Positions 1 to 6,942 are shown, numbered from the stretch's first letter. The stretch: DNA of 8,399 nt from Lachnospiraceae bacterium (GCA_003520105.1 DOVL01000217.1:1-8399); one strand, 5' to 3'. Notes: generated from the letters alone by a model not told the origin. Made by a program: numbers and translations.

Positions 1-1042
1 TGATAAATACAGCCGCTCTCTTCTCATCAAAGCTGTATGAGAGCCTCTTCTTAACCTCATCCATCCTGCACCTGAAAATAGCAGTATCGCAGTTTCCGAG
101 ATCGGACATGATTTCCTTCACCTTATCGGCAAGCTTTTCAGCACGATCTGTGAAAACAAAAATATCTGTCTCTGCGAATCTATTAATAACCTTGCCATAT
201 ATTTCCTTCTGTATGGCCTCCCCGACCCTATCCTGTTTTACTGTTACATCATCTCCAACTGTTCCAAGTTCATCAATATTATTAACCACGCCGGCCGTTC
301 TGAACTCAGTTGTAAATCCATCAGAATATAGCTTTGACTTGTCGTATTTTTCATGTCCCACAGCATCACCCACCAGGACTACGGCATGATTTCTGATTCC
401 TTCCTTCTTAGCGGTCTCTGCCATTTGGGCTATAGTTGTCACGAATTTCTTCTCCTCAGGCCAGGTTGCTTTATATACTATTGCCGCAGGAGTATCCGGT
501 CTGTATCCGCCATTGATAAGCCTTGCAGAAAGCTCCTCAAGCATTCCTGCACTGAGATAAATAGCCATGGACGCGTTGTGCGCCGCAAAGCTCTCAATAC
601 TCTCTCTTTCAGGCACTCCGGTCCTTCCCTCCATCCTCGTGATGATCAGTGACTGTGAAACCTCCGGAAGAGTGTATTCCAGATTCAGAGCCGCAGCCGC
701 ACCAAAGGCAGCCGAAACGCCTGGGCACGAATCATATTCTATCCCCAGCTTGTCCAGTTCATCCATCTGTTCACGAACTGCACCATAGAGACTCGGCTCA
801 CCGGTATGCAGCCTAACAGTTTCAAGGCCCGCATTCTCAGCATCCTTCATCACTTCGATTATCTGCTGAAGGTTCATATCCTTGCTGTCATATATTTTCG
901 CAGTTTCCGGAGCATAGCTAAGAAGCTCCCTGTTCACCAGCGAACCAGCATAAATAATTATATCTGCTTTCCTTAACAGTTCCGCCCCTCTCACGGTTAT
1001 AAGATCTGCCGCTCCGGGACCTGCCCCGACAAAATGCACCAT
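1..1042 (-). CDS. cbiF-cbiG: Cobalt-precorrin-4 C11-methyltransferase fused to start of CbiG (cobalt-precorrin-5A hydrolase), partial
   Basis: The frame is open from ATG at 1042 to the left window edge (347 residues visible, 3' end missing). An AGGAGA ribosome site lies 5-6 nt upstream. Residues 1-250 are a complete SAM-dependent tetrapyrrole methylase of the CbiF/CobM type: VHFVGAGPGAADLITVRG at the N-terminus, YAGSLVN (31-37), LHTGEPSLYGA (78-88), PGVSAAFGAAAAL (107-119), MEGRTGVPE (137-145) and KATWPEEK (191-198). It would methylate C11 of cobalt-precorrin-4. Without a stop, a linker (about 250-290) leads into FVFTDRAEKLADKV (295-308) and, near the edge, AAVFI (343-347), which fit the first strands of CbiG; CbiG opens the delta-lactone of cobalt-precorrin-5A and releases acetaldehyde. 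The two activities are successive steps of the anaerobic pathway. The CbiF call is very secure; the CbiG call rests on only about 55 residues. It lies 90 nt downstream of cbiD. Confidence 0.92.
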   Translation of the reverse strand, partial: MVHFVGAGPGAADLITVRGAELLRKADIIIYAGSLVNRELLSYAPETAKIYDSKDMNLQQIIEVMKDAENAGLETVRLHTGEPSLYGAVREQMDELDKLGIEYDSCPGVSAAFGAAAALNLEYTLPEVSQSLIITRMEGRTGVPERESIESFAAHNASMAIYLSAGMLEELSARLINGGYRPDTPAAIVYKATWPEEKKFVTTIAQMAETAKKEGIRNHAVVLVGDAVGHEKYDKSKLYSDGFTTEFRTAGVVNNIDELGTVGDDVTVKQDRVGEAIQKEIYGKVINRFAETDIFVFTDRAEKLADKVKEIMSDLGNCDTAIFRCRMDEVKKRLSYSFDEKRAAVFI

Positions 1043-1094
1043 CTTTCTTCTCCTATATTATTAATATCAGTCTTCCGAATGATCATGGTATTTA

Positions 1095-1121
1095 ACAACC
1101 ACTTCCACCCAAGAGTGTTGT
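1095..1121. other. Imperfect hairpin between cbiD and cbiF-cbiG
   Basis: An inverted repeat of eight base pairs with one bulged base (ACAA-c-CACT against AGTGTTGT) encloses a 10-nt loop in the 90-nt gap between the cbiD stop and the cbiF start. No T-tract follows on the minus strand, so it is not an obvious terminator. It could be an mRNA processing or stability element, or chance. Confidence 0.2.
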
Positions 1122-1132
1122 CTATCAGTGTT

Positions 1133-2470
1133 TTATTTGATCATATCCTCCGCGCCATCCGACGCCGCAAGGAAGCCTGCTTTATTTGAAAACATTATAA
1201 CGTACAGCTTCATCCCGGTCGGATTTACCGATTGCAGTGTATCCATGATTCTTGTCATGATATTATTCATTATAATTCTTCTGATACCTGTTTCCGTGAT
1301 ACTCACTAAATCACTGCCGCTATCAGCTGTTTCATCAACTAATGATTTATATTCATCAGCTGTTTCTTTACCGGAATTCGTCTTGTCTTGTCTCTCGTTC
1401 CGTATATCATCGTACTCATCTATAACATCGATCGCCGCATCGGTGGAAATACATTCCTTTATTCTCTCAACGTAACTTTCCGGCAGTCCTGCCTTCTCAG
1501 CTTCCTCAGCGATCACCTCCATCCTGTGGTCTCCGTATTTGGAATGTGTATTTAACATACCGGCTGCAAGCTTGACAAGCTTACCGACATGTCCCGCAAG
1601 GACAAATGAAGTGAAGCCCATCTCTCCTGCCATCTGTACGGTGTCACCGATGAAGTTGCTGCATTTTACAGCCTTATCCAGATCATAGTTGTACCTTGAT
1701 TTGATGAAATCCAGTCCGTAATTACCCGGCGCAACCACAACCTTGTCGTTACCCAGCGCCCTCTTCACAGAAAGCTCAGCATGTATGGTATCCACCAACG
1801 CCTTCTCACTCATCGGTTCAACAACTCCAGAGGTTCCGAGTATTGAAATACCTCCGACAATTCCAAGTCTTGAATTAAAGGTTTTCTCAGCGATAGCATC
1901 GCCTTCAGGAGCATAAATCTCAATCATAAGAGGCAGCTTGTTGTCAAAAAACTCACTCACCTCAGTAACTTCTTTGGTTATCATTTCGCGTGGAACATGG
2001 TTGATCGCAGCCTCGCCGACAGGCTGATCCAGCCCCGGCAAAGTAACCCTGCCGACACCTTTACCGCCGGTGATACATACAGGACTACCACATCCATGTA
2101 TCTCTGTTTCACGTCCATCAATCTCATTCCCGCAGGCTCTCTGATCACAATTATTTATATTATCTACCGAATTCACAGAATTAACTCTTTCCGATTCACG
2201 ATATGTCGCCCGCGCATAGATCAGTATTCCGTCAGTAACATCCGGATCGTCGCCGGCATCCTTTCTTACGGCGCAGCTGACTTCATTCTCAGCTCTCTGT
2301 ATATCAAGGATTTCAGTTTCAAATACAGTTCCCTTCGGCGTAACAATCGAAACTCTGTCCTTCACCTTGCCCGAAAGCAGCATAATAGTGGCCGCCTTCG
2401 CAGCCGCAGCCGCACAACTGCCCGTCGTGAAACCATATCTTAATTCTTTCTTCTCATCATTCTGAGCCAT
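1133..2470 (-). CDS. cbiD: Cobalt-precorrin-5B C1-methyltransferase CbiD
   Basis: CbiD transfers a methyl group from SAM to C1 of cobalt-precorrin-5B, giving cobalt-precorrin-6A in the anaerobic cobalamin pathway; it is cytoplasmic. Family landmarks are LRYGFTTGSCAAAAAKAA near the N-terminus, CITGGKGVGRVTLPGLDQ (about 132-149), GEAAINHVPREM, GGISILGTSGVVEPMSEKAL (about 207-226) and APGNYG (about 247-252). Two in-frame ATGs compete: the one at 2476 sits only 2 nt after GAGG, whereas the one at 2470 has 8 nt spacing, so 2470 is preferred (445 aa). The protein is long for CbiD (usually about 360-380 aa). The excess sits in two polar stretches, roughly residues 92-129 (Asn/Ser/Asp rich, with VNSVNS) and 353-386 (Asp/Glu/Lys/Ser rich), which look like surface loops. 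Its product feeds later enzymes; its substrate comes from the CbiF-CbiG fusion next door. Confidence 0.96.
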   Translation of the reverse strand: MAQNDEKKELRYGFTTGSCAAAAAKAATIMLLSGKVKDRVSIVTPKGTVFETEILDIQRAENEVSCAVRKDAGDDPDVTDGILIYARATYRESERVNSVNSVDNINNCDQRACGNEIDGRETEIHGCGSPVCITGGKGVGRVTLPGLDQPVGEAAINHVPREMITKEVTEVSEFFDNKLPLMIEIYAPEGDAIAEKTFNSRLGIVGGISILGTSGVVEPMSEKALVDTIHAELSVKRALGNDKVVVAPGNYGLDFIKSRYNYDLDKAVKCSNFIGDTVQMAGEMGFTSFVLAGHVGKLVKLAAGMLNTHSKYGDHRMEVIAEEAEKAGLPESYVERIKECISTDAAIDVIDEYDDIRNERQDKTNSGKETADEYKSLVDETADSGSDLVSITETGIRRIIMNNIMTRIMDTLQSVNPTGMKLYVIMFSNKAGFLAASDGAEDMIK

Positions 2471-2602
2471 TGTCATATCCTCGAGTTTTTATCGTCAATC
2501 ATTTCACAATAAACACTTTATCCGATTAAATAATACTGACATTTTTATCAGCCTGTTCTGTGGCTTTTGGTGCTGTACTATTCATAAAAAACCGGCAGGT
2601 AT

Positions 2603-3262
2603 TTAATCAATCCCATACATCAGTGCATTGCAGATTGCCGCAGCAATATTGCTTCCGCCCTTCCTGCCCTTATTTACGATATACGGAACATCCGTCGACA
2701 TTATCAGTTCTTTAGCTGCCTCGACATTCACAAAGCCTACCGGAACTCCGATTATAAAATCCGGTCTGAAGCTTCCTTCCATCAGAAGTTCAAAGAGAGT
2801 GATAAGTGCGGTTGGTGCATTTCCTATGGCAAATATTTTCCTGCCCGGAAGTCTCGAAGCCCACTCCATACTTACCGTTGCTCTGGTAACGCCTCTCTCC
2901 TTTGCCTCAGCCGCAACCTCAGGATCAGCCATAAAGCAGTAAACCTTTCCGCCATAACGTGAAAGTGTTTTCTCACTTATACCGGCCTTTGCCATATTGG
3001 TATCGGTGATTATATTTGCACCTTCCGCAATAAGCTTTCTGCAGATATCCACTGCATTTTCGGAAAACCTCATGGTCTCGGCATAATCAAAATCCGCACT
3101 TGTATGAATGCATCGTCTGATGATCCTGTCCTCCTTCTCAGGAAGAGTTATCCCCATCTCGGCAAGTTCCGCAGCGATTATCTCAAAGCTTTTCTTCTCT
3201 ATATCCTCCGGATTTACTATTTCCGGTTCAATTATGTTTTTCTGTTTATTTTCCATGCTCAT
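2603..3262 (-). CDS. cbiC: Cobalt-precorrin-8 methylmutase CbiC
   Basis: CbiC moves the methyl group from C11 to C12 of cobalt-precorrin-8 to form cobyrinate, the last ring-modifying step before amidation. From ATG at 3262 the protein is 219 aa, close to the usual 200-220. It shows PEDIEKKSFEII near the N-terminus, the catalytic histidine in IHTSADFDYAE (His53), GNAPTAL (147-153), GVPVGFVN (172-179) and KGRKGGSN (198-205). Four in-frame ATGs lie close together (3286, 3271, 3262, 3256). GGAG at 3272-3275 is 9 nt from the ATG at 3262 and directly abuts that at 3271, so 3262 is chosen; the homologous core begins later, so function is unaffected by this choice. It follows the MocR gene by 91 nt and precedes cbiD by 132 nt. 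That second gap holds no clear terminator or promoter that I can support. Confidence 0.96.
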   Translation of the reverse strand: MSMENKQKNIIEPEIVNPEDIEKKSFEIIAAELAEMGITLPEKEDRIIRRCIHTSADFDYAETMRFSENAVDICRKLIAEGANIITDTNMAKAGISEKTLSRYGGKVYCFMADPEVAAEAKERGVTRATVSMEWASRLPGRKIFAIGNAPTALITLFELLMEGSFRPDFIIGVPVGFVNVEAAKELIMSTDVPYIVNKGRKGGSNIAAAICNALMYGID

Positions 3263-3353
3263 ATTTATCATCTCCACAATAATCATTCAGATCAGTCAAT
3301 CATATTATCGCAAGATCAAAACCAATGTTCATGCGATTTGTTTTCATGATACT

Positions 3354-4478
3354 TTATATATCATCCCTCGAAGAACCCTTGCGGATACTCCTGCGGATAC
3401 GATTTATATTTCTCTCAAAATCACCGCTGCTGATCAGTTCTGCCAGCACCAGCTGTTCAAAGGTCGGTACGGTACATGAATAGAATCCGACCCGCTCACC
3501 AAAGCTTATCAGCAGCTTCTTCGGTATGACCATATAGCCGGTACGAAGCGCCGGTGAGATTGTCTGAGAAAATGTATTCATGTAAATAACATTGTCCTTA
3601 TCCGACAGATTGAAAAGTGTATCTACCGGCTTAAGTGCCGATGTAAATTCGGATTCAAAATCATCTTCAATAATAAATCTGTCAGCACTGCCTGCCCATC
3701 TTATATATTCATGTCTCTTCGATGCTGATGCTGAAACACCACTCGGAAAGCTTCTGAACGGCGAGGTATGCAGAACAGCCGCTTTTGTTTCTGCCAGCGC
3801 CCTGCTGTCGATGCCGTCCCTAACGAGAGGGAGCATTTCAAAGGAGAGCTCCAGTGCCCTGTAAACCTGCTCGATCTTCTTATACGAAGGAGACTCGATT
3901 GCATAAACCTTATCTCTTCCCAGAAGCTCTGCGATCATACCGTAAAGATATTCCGCTCCCGAACCGATGATTATCTGCTCTGTCTCCACATGCATATCCT
4001 TGTTTCGTGCAAGGTATTTTTTCAGAGCTTCACGAAGCTCCGTGCAGCCTGAATTCGGCGGTTTCCTCATAATGCGGTCACTATAATCAGAAAGCACCCT
4101 CCTCATGGTCCTGCTGAGTACCGAAAACGGAAAGCTTGGATGATCTACGGAAACAGCCTCCTGAGAATCCTTCACCATACTGACGCCCCTCTGACTATCG
4201 GTCATAAATACAGCATTATCAGACGTTTTTTCAAAGCCGGAAAACAGCGCATCCTTCGTAAAGCATACATAGTATCCACTTCTCTCGCGCGTTTCGATGT
4301 ATCCTTCATCCGCAAGCAGACCATACGCATGCTCAACCGTGATCAGACTCACTCCCTTTTCATCCGCCAGCGTCCTCTTGGATGGCAGCTTACTGTTAAA
4401 AGGATATACCCCTGACACGATATCCTCACGGAGCTTTTTATAAAGTTGCATATAAATCGGTTCTTTACTCTTTGCCAT
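3354..4478 (-). CDS. MocR-type (GntR HTH plus aminotransferase-like) regulator, C-terminally short, PLP lysine lost
   Basis: Residues about 5-70 form a GntR winged helix: EPIYMQLYKKLREDIVSG, then LPSKRTLADEKGVSLITVEHAY and DEGYIETRERSGYYV. The rest matches the fold-type I aminotransferase domain of MocR regulators: IIGSGAEYLYG, IIEDDFESEF (269-278), DNVIYMNTFS and FYSCTVPTFEQ. Three features are odd. The Schiff-base lysine expected after TFS is glutamine (Gln305, codon CAG). The tyrosine usual after EDD is phenylalanine (Phe274). The protein stops at SSRDDI, about 374 aa, whereas family members are usually around 450-480 aa; the last 80 or so residues are missing and neither other frame restores them. 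So it may bind DNA without PLP catalysis, or be decaying. Starts: ATG 4478 follows GGAAAGA and opens just before the conserved region; TTG 4544 with GAGG four nt upstream is an alternative (396 aa). It lies between cobD and cbiC, suggesting control of cobalamin genes (inference). Confidence 0.85.
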   Translation of the reverse strand: MAKSKEPIYMQLYKKLREDIVSGVYPFNSKLPSKRTLADEKGVSLITVEHAYGLLADEGYIETRERSGYYVCFTKDALFSGFEKTSDNAVFMTDSQRGVSMVKDSQEAVSVDHPSFPFSVLSRTMRRVLSDYSDRIMRKPPNSGCTELREALKKYLARNKDMHVETEQIIIGSGAEYLYGMIAELLGRDKVYAIESPSYKKIEQVYRALELSFEMLPLVRDGIDSRALAETKAAVLHTSPFRSFPSGVSASASKRHEYIRWAGSADRFIIEDDFESEFTSALKPVDTLFNLSDKDNVIYMNTFSQTISPALRTGYMVIPKKLLISFGERVGFYSCTVPTFEQLVLAELISSGDFERNINRIRRSIRKGSSRDDI

Positions 4479-4569
4479 ATATCTTTCCATCCGTATCATA
4501 TCAACCATCAAAGCATTCACGAAACACCATTCATCAGCAGCCAAATAACCTCAGATTCATTCTTTTGTC

Positions 4570-5868
4570 TCAAATATCGTTCTCGGTGATCAACTCGCGA
4601 AGCTCCTCACAAAAACGATCATTATTCTCCTCTGTGCTTACAGCAATACGGTAATATCCTCTTCCCAGCCCTCTGTAATCACTGCAGTCTCTTATCAGGA
4701 TACCTCTTTCCAGCAGCCCCTTATAAAGATCAATATCAGTTTTCAGAAGCAGATAATTCGCATCAGAACTGAAGATTCTTATCACAGGATTGTTTGCGTT
4801 ATGGTCTGTTTTGGTGTCTGTTTTTTGATCTGCTCTTTTGCCCGAAACGTCATTTATTTCATTAACCAGCCTGTTTTTCTCTTTTTTTATAAATGAAATA
4901 CTATTATTAAAGTAATTAATCTCTACCTCATCGTCGCATATGCACACACGAGAATCATATGCACATATATACTTTTCATCATCAGATTTGTTTTTTCCTT
5001 CAATAACGCTATCCGTATTATTCATATATTCTTCCAAAACTGATAACGCCGCAAGTCCCGCAGCTTCAGCGATGCAGGAAATATTCCACTCCGGAAGCAA
5101 CCGCCTGATGCCATCTGAAACTTCAGTATCTCCTGCATAAAGCATTCCCAGCCTGATTCCCGGAACCGCAAAGGTTTTCGTGAAGGCATCTATTATCATT
5201 AATTTACAATATTCCACATGATCATTATCATGTTCTGTTACGCTGCCTGTGCTTTCCTGTTTATCTGTAATTATATCTATATTTCTTCGAATATATCTTA
5301 CTCCGCTCAGTTCCTCATATCTTCCAGTCAGCATGAGAAAGCATTCATCGATAACAACGTAAGCATCCTTTTCCCCTGCCACTTCAATTATTTCATCCAG
5401 AAGTTCTTTTTCAATGATTCTTCCATTCGGATTATTCGGATTTGCAAATAAGATCACATCTCCTGAAGCCGCATTTTTTCTGATAAACTCCGGAAATCCA
5501 GACATATCAAAATCATCCTCAGGACTCAGAAGATATTCGACCATCTCGCATCCCGCCGCATCGGCAGCATATCTGTAACCTGAGAAAGAAGGTACAGGCA
5601 CCAGCACTCTCCTCATCTTAAAGAATCTCATCACTGCCATAATAAGCTCAGACGCACCATTTCCGACAAGTATCCCGGCAGCCTGCACTCCCGTCACATC
5701 GGACAGCCTTCCGATAAGTTTTTCATGCCTGATATCCGGATATTTCTCCACATCAGAAAGAGCCCGACTCATAGCTTCATAAACATGAGTCGGGCATCCC
5801 ATCGGATTAACATTGACCGAAAGATCAATTTCTATATTATTTCTGTAAATATCTCCACCATGTGACAT
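4570..5868 (-). CDS. cobD: L-threonine-O-3-phosphate decarboxylase CobD
   Basis: This PLP enzyme decarboxylates threonine phosphate to (R)-1-amino-2-propanol phosphate, the linker joining the corrin ring to the nucleotide loop of cobalamin. From ATG 5868 it is 432 aa. It begins MSHGGDIYR as CobD proteins do, followed by LSVNVNPMG, GNGASELI (69-76), FANPNNPNG (141-149), VIDECF (172-177), the PLP-lysine motif DAFTKTFAVPGIRLGM (Lys231) and RDCSDYRGLGRGYYRIAV near the C-terminus. CobD is usually about 360 aa; the excess is in polar stretches near 199-219, 284-321 and 341-359, the last with a KTDTKTD repeat, leaving the catalytic core intact. The frame reaches ATG 5904, but a promoter's -10 box ends at 5908, so that codon would lie at or before the transcript start. 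ATG 5868 is preceded by GGGGGCG with proper spacing and fits the family start. It is the most upstream recognised gene of the cobalamin block. Confidence 0.94.
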   Translation of the reverse strand: MSHGGDIYRNNIEIDLSVNVNPMGCPTHVYEAMSRALSDVEKYPDIRHEKLIGRLSDVTGVQAAGILVGNGASELIMAVMRFFKMRRVLVPVPSFSGYRYAADAAGCEMVEYLLSPEDDFDMSGFPEFIRKNAASGDVILFANPNNPNGRIIEKELLDEIIEVAGEKDAYVVIDECFLMLTGRYEELSGVRYIRRNIDIITDKQESTGSVTEHDNDHVEYCKLMIIDAFTKTFAVPGIRLGMLYAGDTEVSDGIRRLLPEWNISCIAEAAGLAALSVLEEYMNNTDSVIEGKNKSDDEKYICAYDSRVCICDDEVEINYFNNSISFIKKEKNRLVNEINDVSGKRADQKTDTKTDHNANNPVIRIFSSDANYLLLKTDIDLYKGLLERGILIRDCSDYRGLGRGYYRIAVSTEENNDRFCEELRELITENDI

Positions 5869-5907
5869 ATCATGCGCCCCCAACTGGTAATATTCTATCT
5901 GCATTTA

Positions 5908-5937
5908 AGTATAATGCAAATATAACCAGATGTGCAA
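5908..5937 (-). promoter_or_regulatory. Sigma-70-type promoter of cobD
   Basis: On the minus strand TTGCAC (5932-5937) and TATACT (5908-5913) are separated by 18 nt. The predicted transcript start is near 5901, about 33 nt before the preferred cobD ATG at 5868. No cobalamin riboswitch can fit between this start and the gene. Confidence 0.6.
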
Positions 5938-5949
5938 TCAGATTTGTGA

Positions 5950-6057
5950 TTAAATATCTATACTCTTCTTCTCTGACTTAAGTATCCTCTGGATTGCAAA
6001 TTTACCGCTGGCAACCGCAACCGGAAGCCCTCTGCACCTTTTCATTTTATTACTCAT
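5950..6057 (-). CDS. Unrecognised basic small protein, 35 aa, upstream of cobD
   Basis: The ATG at 6057 is preceded by AAAGGATG with 6 nt spacing, a respectable ribosome binding site, and an in-frame TAA lies just upstream, so this is an independent frame rather than the tail of a longer one. The product begins MSNKMKRCRGLPVAVASGK and ends LKSEKKSIDI; about ten of the 35 residues are Lys or Arg, with a single cysteine and no clear membrane segment. I do not recognise it. It ends 12 nt before the -35 box of the cobD promoter and is co-oriented with cobD, opposite to tetR. It could be a small protein, a leader peptide or chance; short length limits confidence. Confidence 0.35.
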   Translation of the reverse strand: MSNKMKRCRGLPVAVASGKFAIQRILKSEKKSIDI

Positions 6058-6135
6058 TGATTACATCCTTTAGATCGATCATCTGTATTTTTACAATTGC
6101 TTATTTGACAAAAACAATTTATAATCGTCAGTAAA

Positions 6136-6151
6136 TGACACACTTGTGTCA
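6136..6151. promoter_or_regulatory. Palindromic candidate operator upstream of tetR
   Basis: TGACACACTTGTGTCA has perfect 6-bp arms (TGACAC/GTGTCA) around a 4-bp centre. It lies between the minus-strand small ORF/cobD and the plus-strand TetR-family gene and overlaps the candidate tetR -35 box. A further GTGTCA half-site is at 6227-6232, paired with a poorer ACACAC near 6208-6213. TetR-family regulators typically bind such palindromes next to their own gene; that this protein binds here is inference. Confidence 0.5.
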
Positions 6152-6171
6152 CCATTTGAAAATACTACAAT
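6144..6171 (+). promoter_or_regulatory. Candidate promoter of tetR
   Basis: TTGTGT (6144-6149) and TACAAT (6166-6171) with 16 nt spacing. This is the best plus-strand pair I could find; the more perfect boxes TTGACA (6105) and TATAAT (6120) are only 9 nt apart and cannot work together. The -35 box lies in the right arm of the palindrome at 6136-6151, so binding there would block transcription. Confidence 0.3.
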
Positions 6172-6252
6172 ATAAGCACCTGAAAGTAAACACACCCGGC
6201 ACAAGATACACACATTTATATTTTTTGTGTCATTTATGGGAGGTTAATTAAG

Positions 6253-6807
6253 ATGAACAATACGCAGAATCCTTCAGCTGTAAGATCCAAAATAATGATC
6301 ACTGAAGCTTTATTAAAACTGATGAATGATCATCCCTATCAGGAGATCACCGTTAAGCAGATAATACTGGAAACAGATCTGGTAAGAAAAACTTTTTACA
6401 GAAATTTCTCTTCCAAGGATGATGTTCTTGACTCAATAATCACAAAGAAAATAGAGGAATACGCAAACGAGATCATTTCATCTCCACTCCGACCTCTTCC
6501 GGTAATCTTCAGTTTTTGCGACAGAAACAGAGACCTTCTCCTGCTGCTTCACAAGAATAATCTATTACATCTCCTGCTGCTGAAGCTAAACGTCATGATT
6601 CCTCAGCTCAATCTGATCACTGACAGATCCAACAATATTTTTAAAGAATTAATAGGTGATCTGGAGCCGGATTATCTTATTGCCTTCAACATTGGAGCAA
6701 TATGGAATGTCATCTTTAAATGGGTTGATCGTGGAATGACCGATCCGGCCGATGAGATCAAAAATACCATCGAAGTGTATCTCAGCCGAATCAGTCCTTT
6801 CTCGTAA
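6253..6807 (+). CDS. TetR/AcrR-family transcriptional regulator
   Basis: This 184-aa protein starts at an ATG with GGGAGG 9 nt upstream. Residues 12-58 form a TetR helix-turn-helix: KIMITEALLKLMNDHPY, then EITVKQIILETDLVRKTFYRNF and SSKDDVLDSII, with the usual tyrosine-phenylalanine pattern of the recognition helix end. The remainder is helical and leucine rich (LLLLLHKNNLLHLLLLKLN), as expected for the ligand-binding and dimer domain; its sequence is too divergent to name a ligand. The gene is divergent from the small ORF and cobD and shares an upstream region containing the palindrome at 6136-6151. It most likely represses itself and perhaps the minus-strand genes. No transporter or enzyme typical of multidrug-response TetR systems is adjacent in the same direction, and it is followed by a terminator, so it appears monocistronic. 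Confidence 0.92.
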   Translation: MNNTQNPSAVRSKIMITEALLKLMNDHPYQEITVKQIILETDLVRKTFYRNFSSKDDVLDSIITKKIEEYANEIISSPLRPLPVIFSFCDRNRDLLLLLHKNNLLHLLLLKLNVMIPQLNLITDRSNNIFKELIGDLEPDYLIAFNIGAIWNVIFKWVDRGMTDPADEIKNTIEVYLSRISPFS

Positions 6808-6897
6808 TAGCGAGATGATATATATTCTTTCATATCGAACATTCCACTCTACATTTCCGCCAGCGGCTCATGCGGCCATCCGTTTCATTATTAACAC

Positions 6898-6942
6898 AAA
6901 AAAACACAGTTATATAAACCTGTTATATATCCGTGTTTTTAA
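6898..6942. terminator. Bidirectional terminator between tetR and the ZIP transporter gene
   Basis: AAAAACAC (6900-6907) pairs with GTGTTTTT (6933-6940); after a short mismatch the stem continues TATATAA/TTATATA around a 5-nt loop (ACCTG). The minus strand reads into seven T residues and the plus strand into five. It lies between the ends of two convergent genes, 90 nt after tetR and about 30 nt after the transporter stop, so it can serve both. Confidence 0.8.

Noticed and set aside
1128..1475. 115-codon plus-strand frame opposite the cbiD 3' end
   Set aside because: It lies antisense to cbiD; the hydrophobic look comes from reading the complement of polar codons.
2526..2585. 19-codon minus-strand frame in the cbiC-cbiD gap, starting MNSTAPKATEQADK
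   Set aside because: There is no ribosome binding site upstream (the ATG follows a T-run) and no sign of conservation can be judged; it is most likely chance.
2587..2602. T-run after cbiC (GCCGGTTTTTT on the minus strand) as an intrinsic terminator
   Set aside because: No adequate stem precedes the T-run; only a partial 3-4 bp pairing can be drawn.
3307..3337. Inverted repeat ATCGCA/TGCGAT between the MocR gene and cbiC as a terminator
   Set aside because: The stem is only 6 bp with a 19-nt loop and no T-tract; too weak to call.
3701..3904. 67-codon frame inside the MocR gene
   Set aside because: It is an out-of-frame shadow on the same strand as a well-supported coding sequence.
6105..6125. 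Consensus-like TTGACA and TATAAT on the plus strand ahead of tetR
   Set aside because: The boxes are only 9 nt apart, far from the 16-18 nt needed, so they cannot form one promoter.
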